This document shows, one piece after another, positions 21,264-32,700 of a stretch of DNA of 64,000 nucleotides. The stretch is from Acholoe squamosa (taxonomy: Eukaryota > Annelida > Polychaeta > Phyllodocida > Polynoidae): positions 59,809,774 through 59,873,773 of the forward strand of contig OX439046.1 in assembly GCA_949317995.1 (NCBI GenBank), given 5' to 3'. Within the stretch, counting starts at the first letter, position 1. Every line of letters begins with the position of its first letter. A program made the translations under genes and the position numbers. A model generated the notes under the pieces. That model had not been told where the DNA came from. It worked only from the letters and a program-made list of their open reading frames with translations, and made no database searches.

Positions 21264-24200
21264 TATGGTGGAGTTACCCAAACAACTTTGAGATTTGCCA
21301 TGCCACAAACCAACAATAGATACTATGATTATTGACTACAAGGGAACCCATGCACACTCTCATACTTAGACATGCCTTGCAACATATAAAGGCTCACTTG
21401 GTTTGTCCTATTGGAGTCTACAGATATATAACACATTTCACATGACAGAATAGAGCTGGTCAGGTGGTACACAGTCAAACAACTCTATGATCTACCACTC
21501 ATCAATTGGCTACTTTGGTCAGAAAAGACCAACTTCCCAGATGCTGAATGGATCACATCAAACTCCATACATGGAGGCTTTGTGTGTACCCAGAGAAAGA
21601 GTTGGATTAAGGGAGCCTACTTTGGTGAACACCCATGTCATTCTTCAACTTATAGGAATAATTGGTAATGCAGAACACTTGTAAAAGAGATGCATATCCA
21701 TCACCTGACTCTGGGGCTATCCGAAACCCTATATCGGGGACCCTATAACATGGGCCAGCAGTGTCTGTAAAGGCAGTAGCTCAGGGTGTTAGGCTTCACT
21801 AAACGGTCTATTGATCCAGGGACAAGCAGCAGCACTCACCCCAGGCCTGGGATTCTACAAATGAACAGTAATCAAAGGATACACCTCTACTGCCCTTAAC
21901 AAATCAAAACCCACTTTAACAGGGACAATGCTAAAAGGTTTGTCCTTTCCATTGTGGAAACCCAGAGGAATATTTGGACATAAGACCTATTCTGCTTGGA
22001 GAACACAAGGTCTACTGACAGTTTTGCAATTGATATGTTTAGGGCATATCACAGGTGATGGAGTGGACCCGGAAGGTTGACATTAAGATGTTGAAAACTG
22101 TACTTTGATAACCATTTTCTGTCTGATCACAGGCAGAATGCTCTTTGTGGAGTATTTTGCAGTTAATAAGAACTATTGAGGGAGGTGTTTGAGAGATGAA
22201 TGTATTATCTCTATTCTCTGAGTTTCTGTCAGAAACTGTAACACATATTCCTTATCAGGGGTAAAGTTGTACCTGAGGTATAATGTACACATGTATGGGT
22301 TGACTGTGATTCTCTACTTTATATTACCCTTACCTTTATATCAGTAATTCCGATAAAGTAATTTTAATGGTAAAAGATAAGGAACACATTAAGTTGCATC
22401 CTTCAGCAGGGATGTCTGAAAGATAATTTTGACAGCAGTGTAATGGGCTTTTATGGAGATGATGAGGAATTGCCTGAAAGAGTCAAGAAAGAGACCATGA
22501 GGTAATGATTTGGTCTGATTCATTGATGCAAAGCTTTTTTAACCATGAAGTATTGCTGTTGCATTTGGTATACCCAAATCAGATGGGACAGAAATACATC
22601 AAATGTATGTAATATCCAGGAAGAATTAACCAGTAACTTTCAGAATAATATTCCATGAAAGGTGTCAGGATGATAAATAGATGGCTTTGTAAAGCCAATT
22701 CAAGCCAGTAAGTTTTGCACACATGAGAATGTGATACACTGTAAACCATAACTAAATAGAAAGTTGTTAATATTCAAACAACACATATGATTTGACCCAG
22801 AGAATCTTAAACTAGTGTTTGAAATGGCACGTAGGGTGTCTCCTGACATCCAACAACACAAGTAAATCATCCAGACAGATAGGGTGAAATTTAGCTAATC
22901 TAAATAAGATAGAGATACCAAATGATTGTTGATTAAGCATGTGATGTTATCAAACTTACATATGATAAAACAATGCATTCCATTACACAAAGCTTAACTT
23001 CCACTGCTGTCAAAACCAAGCAAAAAAAAGAAAGAGAGATAAATGAAGTAATAGGAGAGAGCAATTGATAACATTGAAAGGTCATGGTGGTCAAGTCCAT
23101 CTCTGGTAAAAGAATGAATGATCAACTAAATGAAAAAGTGAACTGTCCCTAAGAATGGATCATAATAAAGATAAGGCATAAAACATGCAACTATCTGATA
23201 CCTATAATACAGGTAGAAGTGCAGATGATCTCTGTAACAGCCATATTGATGGAAACAGGTTACTAAAACAAGACATCTGAGGTAAAGCAAATAAGCTTCA
23301 ATCAAGCTAAAACAGTCATGGCCAGACTAAGCAACATAGAGGACCAACATGTGGTCACCCAAATTAAAGCCAGTTCCAATGAGTATTGGCATAGATAGCA
23401 ATGTTCTATCAATCAAAACATGATTATGGATAGAATCCATAAGGGTGAACAAATCAAAGTGATTTAACCCACAAAATAAAAAACAGACAAACTTATGAAT
23501 GGGGTGGACAAATCCAAGTGATTATCCCAATAAGTATCAAATAAATAAAATAGGGTGATTACATCCAAGAAATGTAACCCACTTGTTATGAAAAAAGACT
23601 GATGGGATGAATAGATCTCAAGAAATGTAGCCCAAGAGAGAAGAGGAAACTAAGACATTTCCAATCCAATCACTGTGGCATCACAACATCTAATAGAATG
23701 ATATGAAATTTACCTTATGATTACAAAAATAACCTCATGCATAAATAAGCAATTACAAAATATTTACATTCCGATTAACTCAATATGTTCACTTGATCTA
23801 TACTCAAGTGCTTCATCCAAAAAGTAATACATAGGGTCATAATGTCTGTAGCATAGTGAGCATACATGTGCCTCACAAAGGGTGCATTACTGATCGAAGA
23901 TATATTATCACAGAAAACATTTTGACAATTCATCAAACGTATTGGTTTTTGAAAAATGACAACCCATGGTATTTTGATATTTGTGATTTCAAATACAAAT
24001 TTGCAATATTGACATTGACTAAGTAATAACAAGATATACATTGCTAAATTTGGACAGAATAAATCACTTCAAGATTGGGGACTAGGGCCTTTAAAATGTG
24101 GAAAGTTGCTAAGGAAAGTTTGTTGGGTACATATGAGTAGGTACCATGTTGAGAAGAAGGGAACACTTGATCATACAAAAGGCCATGCTCACATTTGCAC

Positions 24201-25595
24201 AAACTGCTCTGACTTGAGAGTGACTGGTTGATCCAGTTTACAGGAATTGGATATGGCATTCCTATATAAAGAAAATGCAGTATGCCATCTTGCCAGTGGC
24301 AGAACTGCGTAATATTGTGACATAAGTCCGGATAAAATTCCATGTGACTATCAAAATATAGACTGTGCTTGAAGAGCAACATGCCGTGTCAGTTTGGAAA
24401 AACCCTAATGACACATCCAGCATGTGCAGTTGTGTTGCAATGCTGGGCTGAATGCCTGGAATGATCAGTGATTCCCCAGAATCTTATTATGCATCCAGAT
24501 GGAATCTGCACCTTTATGACCCATAAAAGGGCCCTGCTGTGGCAAACCACTGGGTGCAAACCAGGTTGGTCACACTAGTTGTGCATGATTGATGCATCTC
24601 AAAATGAATACAAGTTTTGACACAGATGAATAATTGTTTGTCTAGATGAAGAAATAATAAAAAAAAAAAAGTATGCAGAAAAGTGTGGTTGTATGGTCCC
24701 TTTTCTGCCATTAGTACACATAAAATGAAATGCATTCAGCACTCTCCTTACTAAGTGAGGGCAGATGTTTAATGGTCAGTTATGGTACAGGACTAGAGGT
24801 GCCTCATTTCCATAACCCTTTGTGATCTTTCATGATAGGGAAGCTGAAAAAAGATTGACAGAAAAACACTGTTTCTCGATGCTAAAATTATATTAGACAG
24901 TATCAAACTAAGAAAACAAAATGCAGTTCAAGAAAACAATATGAGGCCACTATGAATAACAAAAATAACTGAATAAATAGATGATATAAAATAAATGAAT
25001 AGATAGGAAAGATGAAAAAGGTTTCATGAATCCCAATTTTATCATTTGGGCAAGAGAAACAATTTAACTCTTAGAGTAATTGTTGAACTGAAATTCTGTT
25101 AGGTAAATGTCGCATTTGCATTTATGCTAGGACAGGGTTTACTGTAAAGATGAAACTTATTTGTCAAATTGAATTCAGAATTTCTGCAGCTCACATAGGA
25201 GACTTGTAGTATAGAACAGGTGATTATAATTGGGCAGATGATATTGATAAGAGGCATTAAAAGCTGACATTAACATGAATAAGGCAGAGGTACTGCTTGT
25301 GCACTGCTAACTTCCAAAGGTTAATGCATAATCTGAAATGTGGATTTTCAAGGGGTAGGTTTCGAACCCGAGCATATCTAATTAGAGACTCATGGTTAAA
25401 ATACTGAAATGAAATAAGCAACTTGTAAGTAACTCCTATACTGGTGAACAAGAAATGGTGTAGATACATCAAGTAGATGAGTAAAAGAGAAATCGTATTG
25501 TTATCAGATGAATCGAATTATTATCAGATGAATCGAATACATAAGGCAATTAAAAATGATTTATGAAATCATTTTTACTAAAAAGCCCACGCATG
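21264..25595 (+). other. LARD-like interior, 4.3 kb non-coding
   Basis: AT-rich, longest open frame about 112 codons and unlike any retroelement protein. A degenerate repeat of about 60 bp with a conserved ...ATCNAAGNNATNNANCCCA pattern occupies about 23440-23640. The conserved role of such interiors is thought to be RNA structure and packaging; nothing here proves that. Confidence 0.7.
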
Positions 25596-26600
25596 TGTTG
25601 ACGTGTGAGAAGCAGGAATACTCACTCACACACAACTTGGATTGAGCTTATTAAGGTAGAGCAATTCACACTAATGCTTAATTACATACATGTATATAAT
25701 TGTGTTATATACTAAGAAACACTGATATTGGAATGCACAGAGAGTACACAGTACATGAGAACATAATTTATGCTGATGACAAGTGCACCAACTGCACCCG
25801 ATGAACTGCTCCCCAGCAGCGGGAGTGAGTGATGAGCAGAGAGATCATACTGATCGTGTATGAACCCTAGATGACCAAGGGATGACACAAGTACAAACTA
25901 TTAACTTTGACCTATGAGTTCATGAGTGGGAGCTTTGACCTTCTGCTCCTGGTGAGCTCATCCTGCTTATGTATGAACCCTGAATGACACAGGTATGACC
26001 CAAGTATGAACTACTAACTTTGACCTGTGGGTTCATGACTTGGTGGTTTGACCTTCTGCTTTATAAGCTTAGGGCAGACTGCTGCTCAGAGGAAGGATGT
26101 AGTCATTTGCTCTGTGGGACTGGAGGCAGCACTGACACCATGACAGGAGAGGAACTTGGATTATTCTCACATATGCTCACTAGGAACTATATGGAGATAG
26201 TGATTGTGAGATTGCCACTCTGTGACTCAACGGCATTGGACACTCTATATGATTATGGAGACTAGTGTGGACTCTGTGTTTGGGCTTGGCATGTATTGGG
26301 ATGAGAGTATAGTAACTGTGCATTCCCCATGGACATTACAGACTATTTGGTAGTCATATTATGTTCAGAATCATCTGGTTGGTATTTGTGGTTATGGTAA
26401 TAAAGATGTGATTAACACTTAACCTCTCACGAGTGCTCTGTGACTAGTACAGATGAGCGCGTATTGGTCAATTAGCTACAGGCACTAGATTCTGATTCTG
26501 GTGATATCACTGCCCACTACATTGGTGGTACTGGAGACAAGGTAATCAGATAACGCCCTAACGTATGTACATTTATCCCAGAACACAGACACGCTCAACA
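25596..26600 (+). repeat. LARD-like 3' LTR
   Basis: Second copy of the LTR, ending CGCTCAACA directly against copia gag sequence. Confidence 0.93.
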
Positions 26601-27318
26601 GCCTCCTGCTGCCAGACTTCTCGCTGGACTTCCTGCCAGACTTCTCGCTGGACTTCTTCGGACAATCTCTTGCGATGTGTCCAACTTCGTCGCAATTATA
26701 GCAACGCCACTCCGGTTTGCTCATAAGCGCCTTTTCGTCCCTCTTCTTTGATTTCTTCCTGTCGAGAGCGTACACCTTCTCGACTACCGTTGTCCACGCC
26801 GGAACCGCATCCATTGCATCAAATGCCGTTACCAGACCATCATATGATTCTGGGAGACTGGATAAGAGATAAGTTACCTTATCTTCTTCATCCACAGGTG
26901 CCTCGATGACGGCTAACTCATCAAAAATCTGGGTGAGCTGCTTAATATGGTCATTTGCTGACCTCCCTTCGGTGAGCTTGGCTGTGCATAGCTTCTTCCG
27001 GAGTTCTCGCTTGTTAGCGAAGGTGTCTTTCTGAAACATATCCTTTAATTTCTTCCAGATTACCACTGGATCTTCCTCATCTGGGGGCACCATCCATAGC
27101 AAACTCGGATCCATGTTGAGAACTATAGTATAGAATGCCTTGTTCTTTCTTGTTTCAAAGGCCGCAAGATGTTTCTCACTAGCATCCGCCCCGAGTTGCT
27201 CCTCTTCAGAAACAATTTTCCATACATTTCTATACTTTAAGGTGCACTTTACCTGAAGTTTCCAAGATGAATAGTTGCTACTGCCCATCAGACGATCTAT
27301 CTTTGGTCCCTCCGCCAT
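26601..27318 (-). pseudogene. copia gag (UBN2 family) with zinc knuckle, cut by LARD insertion
   Basis: First 239 residues of the copia gag-pol frame. They begin MAEGPKIDRLMGSSNYSSWK, the usual copia gag opening, then the UBN2-type region (KKLKDMF, LTEGRSANDHI, YLLSSLPESYDGLVTAFDA). One CCHC zinc knuckle, CYNCDEVGHIARDC, is near residues 205-219. A Ser/Lys/Arg-rich tail follows. Gag binds the genomic RNA and builds the particle. The frame runs on into the foreign LTR and stops at 26485; those last residues are not copia. No internal stop is seen in the native part. Confidence 0.92.
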
Positions 27319-28208
27319 CTTGTTGAAGAAATTGACCAGAAACTGCTAAAAAAATGTTGTCCGTCGGGTCTCCTGTAACTCACAGTGCACTTGCTCTGCT
27401 GAGCCTTACAGTGCAACACAACACTCTGTGATACATACAGTTCAGTTTTATAGTGTATTAATGAAAATTCAGCTTATAACCACAGATGCACAAAAGATAG
27501 TTCCTCTTCTAAAGCTGCACTATAATTCTTCACTTCCTTCCAAAAATTACACTTAGCTGATACCTAATAACATTTAACTAGCAGTACTTCTCTCCTTCTG
27601 GATTTTATAAATTCTGACTTCACAATGACTTGACACAACTTGATGGACTGATGGTAATCTTCTTAAAGCCTCATGTTCCTCTTCTTACCTTCCTAACATT
27701 TCTGCTTGACACATGTTAGACTTCTTCATACTGTAGAAATGCATGTTTGTACTCACAATACCATGATGTTACTGTGTGCCCCTTTATGCTTGTGTAGGCC
27801 TCCTGCATCCCTATGGTGCCCTCTGCAGTCCCAGACACTTGCTTCTGTCTCAGACACGTCCTGCAGCTTCAGACACGACCTGCAGCACTTCTGGCTTGTG
27901 ACAACAACACAAACCCCTTTAGCATCCCTGCTGTCTGTCGGCGATTTTTACGACGACACCCGGGTAGCGTGGTCGTTGAGGCGGCGTGCTCCTGCTGCTC
28001 GCCACTCACTCGGCGCTTTTGAGATGGTCCCTCGGCGTCTGACCTGCTTTCCAGCGTGCCACGCAGCATCCTCCACTTTGCCGATCTATTTAAAGCCTAG
28101 CCACGTAGTTTTCAGGCTCCTACACGATTCCTGGGTGTTCTCCAACACTTCCCAACTTTAGCAGAGTCTACATTTACGATGTGGAATCGTATCTGAGGCC
28201 TCATAACC
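27319..28208 (-). other. copia 5' leader with candidate primer-binding site
   Basis: 890 bp between the 5' LTR and gag. Next to the LTR the minus strand reads GGTTATGAGGCCTCAG (28193-28208). Drosophila copia uses GGTTATGGGCCCAG, complementary to the anticodon arm of initiator tRNA-Met, so a similar internal-tRNA primer is likely. The GC-rich stretch near 27950-28050 yields spurious open frames. Confidence 0.5.
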
Positions 28209-28371
28209 TATTAGATTTCATGGAGAGATGAACGACGACACCCAAGCCATCTTGTTGATGCTGCAGATCTAACTTTATTGTACTTGCATGATGACGTTCA
28301 TGAGATTATGGTTACACGCATTCCCGCCTTGATGCGACGTTCACGAAACTTAGGATTGTACATATCTAACA
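28209..28371 (-). repeat. copia 5' LTR, 163 bp
   Basis: Matches the 3' LTR throughout by eye. A frame beginning at 28278 inside it runs into gypsy gag by chance. Confidence 0.93.
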
Positions 28372-28376
28372 ATAAG
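28372..28376. repeat. target-site duplication of copia element, right
   Basis: ATAAG, matching 16431-16435. Confidence 0.93.
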
Positions 28377-28652
28377 CCCGCCGAGAGCACTAACAAAGTG
28401 AGCGGTCAGTCTCCGGACGTGACAAAGATAATGGAAGAGATGTGCAAAAAGATTACTGATGCACTACAAGCCAGTCGGTCGAGACCCAGAGTGGATCACC
28501 GAACTGTAAAATGTTTTAGGTGCCAGAAAATGGGGCACTATCCGGCAGAATGTACTGCTGCAAAGCCAGTAATGGCGGCTTACTATGAAGCCACAGCCGA
28601 ACCAGAGGCAGATCAGCAAGATGCTGATACACCCCACATAGTGGGAAATTAG
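28377..28652 (+). pseudogene. gypsy gag C-terminus with zinc knuckle
   Basis: Resumes gypsy gag after the copia element in the phase left at 16435. It contains a CCHC knuckle, CFRCQKMGHYPAEC, preceded by a basic stretch (SRSRPRVDHRTVK), the nucleocapsid signature. It ends at TAG near 28650. Confidence 0.8.
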
Positions 28653-28885
28653 AGGGGGTTGTATCCACGGCATTGGCTATGACCCCAAGGAGAAATGAAT
28701 GCCAAAAGGATACCGGGGGTAATCCGGTGGAAGATTTCGAATCAAAATTACCTGGAGGTCGGGTGACTGTGGGTGCGCACCCCAGCATTCCGACTAGGGC
28801 CAGGGACCCTAGTGCCAATTTGTGTGGTGGTGGTGACTATGAGGCGAGTGGACGCACTGGGGGAGAGTAAGGATGGATCAATGAG
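28653..28885 (+). other. gypsy, decayed gag-protease junction
   Basis: All frames are broken. It links the zinc-knuckle segment to the protease frame. Confidence 0.4.
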
Positions 28886-29431
28886 TTGATTCGAGTGTGT
28901 GGGACACGCCTTCCTCCAAGTCATCCATGTCTGGAGTTTTTAAGAGGACTCGGATTGAATCTTGGTGATTCGGGAGACTTTCATCAGTTTACCAGTAACC
29001 CATACCCACTGGGAGGGAGACGGTGGTATATACCCATAACTGTGGAAGGCCGGGTAGGAGAATTCTTAGTTGATACTGGAGCTAGCCACTCCTGTGTGTC
29101 CAAAAGATTCTTCGACTCGGTGGCCAGCAGTCATGAGAACCTCAAAACGGGGGTAAATGCTTGCACGGCCGACGGAAGCAGTATGAGAACTTTTGGGAGG
29201 ACTTTTATGCCTATCCGTATAGGAGGCAAAGAATTCGTTCTTTCGCCTACTATAGCAGAGGTTAGTGACGATGGAATCCTTGGTCTGGATTTTGCAAGCC
29301 TATACGGGGCCATGTTGGATCCGCGGGATGGAATGATGAGTATCCGGAACCCCTGGTTTGCATGTACAATGCGTGTTGAGACAAGCTTCGGTTATCCATA
29401 CGGTAAAAATCCCTCCGGGTACCACTTGTGA
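28886..29431 (+). pseudogene. gypsy aspartic protease
   Basis: Contains ITVEGRVGEFLVDTGASHSCVS, in which DTGA is the catalytic triplet context of a retropepsin (given here only as a landmark near residues 62-75), then DGILGLDFASLYGAMLD, the second conserved strand. It cleaves gag-pol during particle maturation. The frame stops at 29431, while the reverse transcriptase region reopens in another frame at about 29513, so the polyprotein is broken. Confidence 0.8.
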
Positions 29432-29512
29432 CGTCCTTTGCGGCGGTTAATGGCCCAGAAGGGTGAGACAGGAGTCTTCGAACCCGATACGATACACTTA
29501 TAGAGCATCGGG

Positions 29513-30736
29513 TTGGACTCAGTGGATATGTTGGTGGCGAATGCAGCTTGGACTGTACTACCCATGACTAACCGAACCGGTTCAGTGATTTATTTGAAAC
29601 GTGGTGACGGTGTTGGGGTGATGAGTGCGGTAGAACACGTCGCCGAGGCCAAGTTTAATAAACCACTGAACCCTGTTAGTAAGCATCCATTGGATGAAGA
29701 ATTTCAGAAACTGATTGATAAATCAGATTTACAGAATACGGAGCATAAACGGCACCTAGGGGATCTCCTGCGAAGGTATGAGGATGCTTTCAGCAGGGAG
29801 GGAGGACCCGTAGGTAGAACCGATAAGGTGTTGCACACTATCGATGTGGGCGACGAGAGACCTTTTAAAATACCGTATCGTAGACTTCCTCTGAAGAAGA
29901 AGTTGATATGTGAACAGGAAATACAAAAACAGCTGGAGCTAGGGGTAATCGTGCCGAGCTCAAGCCCCTGGTCCAGCCCTGTTTGTATGACCACAAAGAA
30001 AGACGGTACAATCCGTTTCTGTGTCAACTACCGGGGTAGGGCTCGGGAACCCTTCCCATGGACCAGCGAGCAGGAAGAATCTTTTAACAAAATAAAAGAT
30101 TTGTTTAGAAACACACCGGTACTGAAATATCCCACTCCTGAGGGACATTTCATACTAGACACCGATGCGAGCAATAATGCTATAGGGGTGGCACTCTCTC
30201 AGGTCCAGAATGGAGTCGAAGTCCCATTAGCATTCGCTAGCAACACGCTAAGCAAAACACAACGTAATTATTGTACCATTAAAAGAGAACTCCTCGTGGT
30301 AGTGGTGTATACGAAGAAGTATAAGCATTTCCTCTGGGGAACTGACTTTACTTTGCGTACTGACCATTCGTCCCTGAGGTGGCTTCTTAATTTTAAAGAC
30401 GCCGAGGGGATGATTGAAAGATGGTTAGCTCACCTATCCGAGTTCGGATTAGAGCACAAGCAGATTGAGCACCGCCCGGGTGAAAAGCATACAAATGCGA
30501 ATGCCTTATCGAGACGACCAGTCCGAAAGTGCCAAAATGCCACTTGTGATGACCGCGGGGCCCACAATGCTGTGGTCGCTGGGTTGGTATATAACTATAC
30601 CACCCCCGTATCCCCTGGGAGGAGGCTGTATGCAGCTATCTCGATTGGTCCCCGGAGACCGTCAAGAAGTTCCAACAGTCGGATCCCACCACTGCACGCA
30701 TCTTGGAATACTTACGGAAAGGTATTAAGCCAGTAA
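29513..30736 (+). pseudogene. gypsy reverse transcriptase N-terminus fused to RNase H; catalytic core deleted
   Basis: The frame begins in the protease-RT linker and reaches the RT entry motifs GVIVPSSSPWSSPV and KDGTIRFCVNYR (up to about 30035). Directly after comes PFPWTSEQEESFNKIKDLF, the linker that normally follows the thumb. Fingers-to-palm sequence including the YxDD box, roughly 200-250 residues, is absent, with the reading frame kept across the junction. RNase H follows with LDTDASNNAIG, IKRELLVVV, RTDHSSL and NANALSRRP. It cannot polymerise DNA. Confidence 0.85.
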
Positions 30737-31430
30737 GGCCAATGTTATCTCTAGAAGACAGAAAAACGAGACAATTAATAGCTCAGTGGACTGAGCTAGA
30801 GATCCGAGACAGCTTATTGTGCCGATGGAAGACTACTTCCACAGGCGGTAAGCTGTTGCAAATAGTGATTCCCACCTCGATGAGAAGGGATATCATGTAT
30901 TATTGTCATGGACACCAAACGAGTGGCCATTTTGGGAAAAAGCGATCCATAGAACGTCTGCAAAGACGATATTACTGGCCAGGGATGAGGGGTGACCTAC
31001 TTTGGTGGATTGCAACTTGCCCTGATTGTTGTAAAAACAAGCCAGGACCCGGCCTGGACAAGCTACCCTTGACCCAGTCCTGAACTGTTCGGTGTCAGGT
31101 TTGGTCGAGTAGTAATCGACATCATTAGAGAGAATACCTGTATGATGGTTGTAACCGACTATTATACTAAGTATACTCAGGTGTTTCCTCTCCCGAATTA
31201 CATAGCCGCTACATGCGCCGAAGCGTTTGTAAAAGGCTGGGTGCTACATTTGGGTGTATCCCATATGATGAACAGTGACCAAGGCAGAGAGTTCGAGTCA
31301 GAGTTATGGCAGGAAATGTGCCATTACTTAGCAATATGTAAGACCCGAACCAACCTATACTGACCACAGTGGGATGGCCAGGTGGAGAGGTTCAATAGGA
31401 CTTTGATACAAGTGCTAAAGCCCCTGGTCA
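30703..31430 (+). pseudogene. gypsy integrase, interrupted
   Basis: An H2C2 zinc-binding domain (HGHQTSGHFGKKRS ... WIATCPDCCKNKP) runs to a TGA at 31081-31083. The same stretch continues with the core: catalytic Asp in MMVVTDYYTKYTQVFPL, catalytic Asp in NSDQGREFESEL, then a TGA near 31361, then WDGQVERFNRTLIQ with the catalytic Glu. Sequence after about 31430 no longer resembles integrase, so the C-terminal part is missing or replaced. Confidence 0.8.
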
Positions 31431-31899
31431 ATAGCATCCGAGCAACTGTGTGTAGTTCGCCGTAGGCGAATAACATATGTATCGCGGCTGGGGCGTCAAA
31501 CGTATGCTCCCTGGGTAGCCGTATCCCGTGAGTGGTGGTTGGATTAACCGGTACATTTGCTTTATAGCGATGTATATAACACCAAGCTCCAGACCCCGGT
31601 AGTAACATGCGTCTCGTATACCGAGCCGAACCTTAGTTCGATACTAGTCCGCTATGGTGCGCCACGGGTGTGGCGGGAAAGTGTGGAACTAGGTCACCGG
31701 ATAGCACGCAGCGGGATCTCGCAAGACGAGAGGTTGGACAGCATATTGGTTATAACTAGGGCGGAATCGTGGTGTTCAGACGCCACTGATTTCGCTCAGG
31801 TTATTTTGTGCCCTCCGGCAGCGTATAACTGTGTTTCTCCCTTTATTTTTGTTGGACGAATCCTTCGGGAGGAGTACAACATTATTACTGCCAATTTTA
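31431..31899 (+). other. gypsy, unassigned region between integrase and extra ORF
   Basis: An open frame from 31557 covers most of it, but I recognise no domain before about 31900. Confidence 0.35.
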
Positions 31900-32700
31900 A
31901 ATTGGAAGTTTGTTCCGCCGTAATGGCACAAGGAACGATTGACGCTGTGTGTCAAAGCGCCAACATTGAGTTGGTCGAAGACGAGACCCCAGCGGCCGAG
32001 TCTCGGGTGGAGGAAACCATGGATTCCTCGGATGCTGGCCTCGTACGGGAGCCAGAAGTGGAGGAAGCCGCCAACTGCCTCGCTGCCATGTCTACAACGG
32101 CAACAGACAGGGAGCGGATGCCACCTCCACCTAACCCAGTTCGAGTACCTTCAGCGTCTGGTTAGGCAAACCCTTCCGAACTGACGAATCCTGATGCGGA
32201 TGTCCTGGACATTCCGTTGTATCCTCCGGGATTCAAAACTACTATCGCACGCCTGGCTCACGTGGACGAAGGCAAGGGGATAGTGTACACAAGGTGGGGG
32301 ACCTATATCCCCATGCACCCATCCATGTTTGGATGCGGTCCGTTGGCGGTGGTGCCCGGTGAACCGGAGCCTATCCCAGATGATTTTAAATCACTGGTGA
32401 TACTCGTGTTCCGACGAGCTGGCTGAGAGTATGCCAGTGTCATGGCTTCCAACTACAAGCGGTTGGCGGGAGCCATGATGTTCGACGAGAACCTGGCTTG
32501 AGCTGTTCTGCTGTCCGAAGGGATCACCCAGAGGGCAACACAGCTAAGGGAGTTGGAGTCCGACATGGACACCGACTCTACCATCACGCACTCGTCGGTG
32601 GAATCCGGGCGGATGAAGAAATCGGTCCACAAGCCTACACCGAAGGGCCCTCTGACTGAGTCTGATCTCGAGGATGAGGACCTTCCGACGTTGACCAGCT
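31900..32700 (+). pseudogene. gypsy extra 3' ORF, acidic N-terminal part
   Basis: One frame (phase of 31557) broken by TAG at 32163-32165, TGA at 32424-32426 and TGA at 32500-32502. Between the stops it reads continuously: an acidic region (EDETPAAESRVEETMDSS, EPEVEEAANC), then PLYPPGFKTTIARLAHVDEG and TRWGTYIPMHPSMFGCGPL. All three stops could have arisen by single C-to-T changes. No known domain recognised. Confidence 0.5.

Larger units (their letters stand above)
20260..26600 (+). mobile_element. LARD-like non-autonomous LTR retrotransposon
   Basis: A 6341-bp element with LTRs of 1004 and 1005 bp (TGTTGACGTG...CGCTCAACA ends) and a 4.3-kb interior. The interior has no protease, reverse transcriptase, integrase or gag motif in any frame. 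It fits the class of large retrotransposon derivatives that borrow proteins from an autonomous partner. TTTATAAGC near 20723 and AATAAA near 21063 in the LTR favour plus orientation. TGGTGGAGTTACCC, 2 bp after the left LTR, could be a primer-binding site. LTRs differ at about three positions, so insertion is recent. Confidence 0.85.
16436..28371 (-). mobile_element. copia retrotransposon with short LTRs (GalEa-like), carrying a nested element
   Basis: A minus-strand element with 163-bp LTRs at 16436-16598 and 28209-28371. They appear identical, start TGTTAGAT and end ATCTAATA in element sense. It has a 5-bp ATAAG duplication, a purine tract GAGAAGGAG directly before the 3' LTR, and gag-pol in a single frame. 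Without the 6345-bp insert plus duplication it is about 5.6 kb, normal for copia. Such short LTRs are a feature of GalEa-type copia elements of marine invertebrates. The clade call is inference. Confidence 0.93.

Noticed and set aside
25360..25410. tRNA gene on the minus strand (B-box GGTTCGAAACC)
   Set aside because: No A box or cloverleaf can be formed; an isolated B-box match within the LARD interior.
28278..28652. 124-codon ORF as a gene
   Set aside because: Its first 31 codons are copia LTR; the rest is gypsy gag. The start is an artefact of the insertion.
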